Shown: positions 61,536-64,000 of the stretch, in pieces
Layout: each line of letters begins with the position of its first letter
How positions within the stretch are numbered: the first letter of the stretch is position 1
Assembly: GCA_022793095.1 (NCBI GenBank)
Contig: JAAWCD010000115.1
Coordinates: 42,403 to 106,402 of the forward strand
Length of the DNA: 64,000 bases
Direction: 5' to 3'
Origin: Oscillospiraceae bacterium
GTDB lineage: Bacteria; Bacillota; Clostridia; Oscillospirales; Oscillospiraceae
The notes under the pieces: generated by a model
What the model was told of the DNA's origin: nothing
Seen by the model: only the letters and a program-made list of their open reading frames with translations
Databases searched by the model: none
Translations under genes and position numbers: made by a program

Positions 61536-61612
61536 GCGGCTGTAGCTCAGCTGGATAGAGTGTTTGGCTACGAACCAAAAGGTCGGGGGTTCGAATCCCT
61601 TCAGCCGTACCA
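61536..61612 (+). tRNA. tRNA-Arg (anticodon ACG)
   Basis: 77 bases with encoded CCA. The acceptor arms are GCGGCTG and CAGCCGT, the D arm has GCTC..GAGT, the anticodon arm is TTTGG-CTACGAA-CCAAA with anticodon ACG, and the T arm is GGGGG-TTCGAAT-CCCTT. It is followed at once by a terminator. Confidence 0.96.
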
Positions 61613-61654
61613 AGAAAGCGGTCATTTCGATAAGAAATGACCGCTTTTCTTTTT
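61613..61654 (+). terminator. Terminator of tRNA-Arg
   Basis: AGAAAGCGGTCATTTC and GAAATGACCGCTTTTCT form a perfect stem of at least 14 pairs with a 5-base loop, then CTTTTTG. A classic Rho-independent terminator. Confidence 0.9.
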
Positions 61655-61744
61655 GCCGCCTCGCTTTCGTGCCGGTACATTGCCTGCAAGATTGGCAGCA
61701 TGGTTCACCGGGCTTCCGCGTTTTAAAAGGAACACTGCCTGATT

Positions 61745-63262
61745 TCAAGGAAAATTGTGCTGTCCAGGCGGAAAGAGATCCGCAACTCTAATATAGTTTT
61801 CAAGTTGTGCATACATTTCAGCCGTGATATACCGCGGCAATTGAAGTTTTGCTTCGGTATTCGTAATCTCGCGAAAGGAAACGGTGGCAATGCACCTTTT
61901 TAGGTCAAGACGAGACAGAAGCTTTATTGTATACGGTCTCTTGCTATCCAAAAAAGCGATTGAAGCGAGAAAATCCTGAACAGTCTGACTATTTAACAGC
62001 AGCATCATCGTGTAAGCAATATTGTAGTCCTCAAATGCCAGGAAATATGTAGTGTCGTCTGTCATGACAGGCTTGGTTGAGTGTAGTAAACAGAACAACG
62101 GTTTTTTGTAAAATCCAGAGAGGCCGACTTTGTAAGGAGAAAAAGTATAATCACCAATTCCAAACATGGAGAAAGGAGCAGCCCCCTTATAGATAACACT
62201 TTTTCGCTTGTTAAAGTAATTTATATTATCATTTAAGTATCCCCAAGTCTGCGGATAGGCGTTCTGTATATATGTGGTATCTTGTTTTAGCTTCGTTTGC
62301 GTGATAATAATAAATTTTGTAAATTCTGTTAGAACAGGCGCTTTAAAGCCGCTGGATTTTACAAGAGGAAACACTAAGTCTCCCTCAATCTCTACAACGG
62401 ATTTTTGTTTGTTTATGAGTTTGCCATCCTTGATGTCCAGTTCCATTACTTTGCTGCAATCATGCTTGACGCCGGAACGCCAGACAAGTTGACAAGTTCC
62501 CTCAAGATCAGCCTGAGTGCTTATTGTTTTGAGTACTCCATCCTTTACAATCAGAGTATCAAGCAAAGAACCATTCTCAAAGTTTTTAACACCACAAATA
62601 ACGGATGTATTTTTCTTGTCTGACGACAGTTTGAGAACAAGTATGCAGGCCGCTGTAGAAATGCCAAAAATTTTTTTGCTGTTAAATTTTAACATCTCTA
62701 TCTTGTCATAGCAGATTTGGCACCTTGCTATTTCAAGAATAATATTTCTTGCAACCGATGTCTTGCACAACATGCAAATTGTGCTGTTTGTGTTTTTGTA
62801 TTCGTGAAGCAATTGCAAAATAATATATTCACAAATATCAAAATTAGAAGAACCTGTGAGAGCATCAATCCCTCGCAGTCCTTTAAAATTAGCTTTTTGC
62901 GGTAAGTTATAGAATAAACCGGCATTCGTTGCCCAAGGAGGATTGCCTATCACCAGGACATCATTTGCCCCACAAAGACACCTGGTATTTATGTCAAAAA
63001 TATTATCAACAATTACCTTTGCAGACGGAACTGCTTCTTTGGAAAGACGCGCATATTTTTCATTAATTTCAATACCAAACGTATTACTACAGCCAAAGAC
63101 AGTGAATGCGGCACTCAAAAAATTGCCGATGCCACAGGTAGGTTCAATAATTGCTTTTGCTGTTGCTGAAAACCCCTGTTGTTTGATATATTCGCACACC
63201 TTATAGCAAAAATCTATTGGTGTCTGGTAATCACCAAATTCTTTTTTTTCGTTACCAGACAT
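61745..63262 (-). CDS. N6-adenine DNA methyltransferase (Eco57I-like class)
   Basis: 505 residues. The N-terminal DYQTP (residues 11-15), motif I EPTCGIGNF at 40-48, and motif IV NPPW at 107-110 define an N6-adenine methyltransferase that uses SAM. The C-terminal 250 residues are less recognisable and probably recognise the target sequence. The likely start is ATG at 63262, which overlaps the end of the upstream endonuclease gene by 11 bases with a weak site, implying coupled translation. Base composition is much richer in A/T than all neighbouring genes, a sign of recent transfer. Confidence 0.85.
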   Translation of the reverse strand: MSGNEKKEFGDYQTPIDFCYKVCEYIKQQGFSATAKAIIEPTCGIGNFLSAAFTVFGCSNTFGIEINEKYARLSKEAVPSAKVIVDNIFDINTRCLCGANDVLVIGNPPWATNAGLFYNLPQKANFKGLRGIDALTGSSNFDICEYIILQLLHEYKNTNSTICMLCKTSVARNIILEIARCQICYDKIEMLKFNSKKIFGISTAACILVLKLSSDKKNTSVICGVKNFENGSLLDTLIVKDGVLKTISTQADLEGTCQLVWRSGVKHDCSKVMELDIKDGKLINKQKSVVEIEGDLVFPLVKSSGFKAPVLTEFTKFIIITQTKLKQDTTYIQNAYPQTWGYLNDNINYFNKRKSVIYKGAAPFSMFGIGDYTFSPYKVGLSGFYKKPLFCLLHSTKPVMTDDTTYFLAFEDYNIAYTMMLLLNSQTVQDFLASIAFLDSKRPYTIKLLSRLDLKRCIATVSFREITNTEAKLQLPRYITAEMYAQLENYIRVADLFPPGQHNFP

Positions 63263-63815
63263 AATTAACAACACCGCCAACAGAATTCTCCAAGATTTCA
63301 TCTGCGAGATCGTTATATGTAATGTCGTCACCGGGTATGCTCTTATCATTTAGCAATGCAACAATATCCTCTTTGTTTGCATCAACAGACAGCATGTTTC
63401 TGAGCAGCGCCGTGATGGTATAGTCTGCGGTTCTGTTTGCCTCAATAAAGGTGCAGTGGGTGATTTGTAAGGTACAGGTGCCAGCAGTGTCTTGCTTATC
63501 ATAGACAAATACAAGAAGATGATATCCCAAGCCGAAGATTTTCTGTCTTGCTGATTTAAATGGACAACTGCTCTGAGGCTGGATATGGCTCGTTGCTTTG
63601 ATGTCCGTGTTTACAGAGGGCAAGTCAATGCCTAAAGCACTGCTGCCAACCGTCATTGTATATTTGTCGTTGAGATAATCCTGAAAACGATGCTCCACAT
63701 ATGTTCCTACGGCTTTACCATCCGTAACGCCGAGCAACGAAATATGGTTTTGTCCCGAAAACATTTCGCTAAATTTTTTTGCTTCTTGTATCAAAATTTC
63801 TTTTGTTAACTCCAT
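63252..63815 (-). CDS. Putative type II restriction endonuclease (PD-(D/E)xK)
   Basis: 187-residue protein. It has a possible PD-(D/E)xK nuclease site: E41 (TYVEHRFQDYL), D64 (LGIDLPSVN), D71 and K73 (TDIKATS), in the right order and spacing (D-x6-D-x-K). It is encoded directly before, and overlapping, an N6-adenine methyltransferase, so a restriction-modification pair is likely. TGGAGGA precedes the ATG by 6 bases. The recognition sequence is unknown. It is AT-rich like its partner. Confidence 0.7.
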   Translation of the reverse strand: MELTKEILIQEAKKFSEMFSGQNHISLLGVTDGKAVGTYVEHRFQDYLNDKYTMTVGSSALGIDLPSVNTDIKATSHIQPQSSCPFKSARQKIFGLGYHLLVFVYDKQDTAGTCTLQITHCTFIEANRTADYTITALLRNMLSVDANKEDIVALLNDKSIPGDDITYNDLADEILENSVGGVVNYVW

Positions 63816-63849
63816 ATGGATTCCTCCAGCATATGGAAATTTAAGGAAT

Positions 63850-64000
63850 CACTGATTTCATCGGCGTGTGCGGATTGGCGAGCGAAATTTTTGTCTGACG
63901 AGTGACAAAAAGTGCAGGAATCCAAAAAGATTTCAAACTTTTTTCACGAAGTCCAGGCGGAAATTTCGCCGTCAAGACGTGCGCGTGGATGAAATCAGTG
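63850..64000 (+). other. Structured 150-nt element, copy 3 (at the window edge)
   Basis: CACTGATTTCATC (63850-63862) and GATGAAATCAGTG (63988-64000) are perfect complements and the pairing could extend beyond the window. Inside are TTTTTGTC/GACAAAAA, AAAAAGT/ACTTTTT around the loop GCAGGAAT-N7-ATTTCAA, and GGCGGAAATTTCGCC. The 3' half is nearly identical to 48.2 kb. It lies 35 bases upstream of the restriction gene start, on the opposite strand. Confidence 0.7.

Noticed and set aside
61745..63815. Prophage or integrative element
   Set aside because: Only a restriction-modification pair is present; there is no integrase, structural gene or repeated attachment site inside the window.

Overview
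The window is a motility and chemotaxis locus from a moderately high-GC, low-GC-phylum (Firmicutes) bacterium, most likely a gut Clostridia member of the Oscillospiraceae/Ruminococcaceae type. This rests on the Bacillus/Clostridium-style fla/che gene order, FliY with CheC motifs, FlbD, the CsrA-FliW pair, SLH-domain surface proteins, strong AGGAGG ribosome-binding sites, frequent TTG/GTG starts, and many intergenic GTTCTTTTT palindromes. The organism is inferred, not identified.

Layout. 1-19,644 (minus strand) is one long flagellar operon read from flgB down to a partial flhA: flgB-flgC-fliE-fliF-fliG-fliH-fliI-fliJ-fliK-flgD-(TIGR02530-type)-flgE-flbD-motA-motB-fliM-fliY-cheY-fliO-fliP-fliQ-fliR-flhB-flhA. 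Two sigma-A-like promoters lie upstream (about 19.8 and 20.0 kb). 20.3-33.0 kb (minus) is a second unit: a FliK-like protein, a free-standing FlhB C-domain protein, a PilZ protein, two very large SLH surface proteins and a second PilZ protein. From 33.0 kb the plus strand carries cheA-cheW-cheR-cheB behind a sigma-28-like promoter, then flgM-flgN-flgK-flgL-(DUF6470)-fliW-csrA-yjfB behind a second one with an exact GCCGATAA -10. Flagellin, fliD, fliS and fliA are not in the window.

44.4-61.7 kb holds unrelated genes: an old-yellow-enzyme/FAD reductase, an exported stalk-domain protein with an apparent frameshift at its 5' end, a P-type-ATPase-like membrane protein with degraded catalytic motifs, rlmB, ftsH, tex, a MerR-RDD membrane regulator with a small metallopeptidase, an LTA-synthase-type sulfatase, a YbaK deacylase and tRNA-Arg(ACG). 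61.7-63.8 kb is an AT-rich restriction-modification pair beside the tRNA, probably acquired.

The most unusual material is non-coding. (1) A roughly 150-160 nt structured element occurs at 48.1, 54.1 and 63.9 kb; its apical loop is conserved while its stems change in a compensatory way. (2) A roughly 175-215 bp element occurs at 20.2 and 50.6 kb in opposite orientations; both copies carry an identical 47-bp block and covarying hairpins, and each is flanked by direct repeats of a host hairpin. (3) A large family of GTTCTTTTT palindromes sits between genes and even inside the flagellar operon. On the protein side, FliY carries two FliM-like CheY-docking peptides in its linker instead of at its N-terminus.
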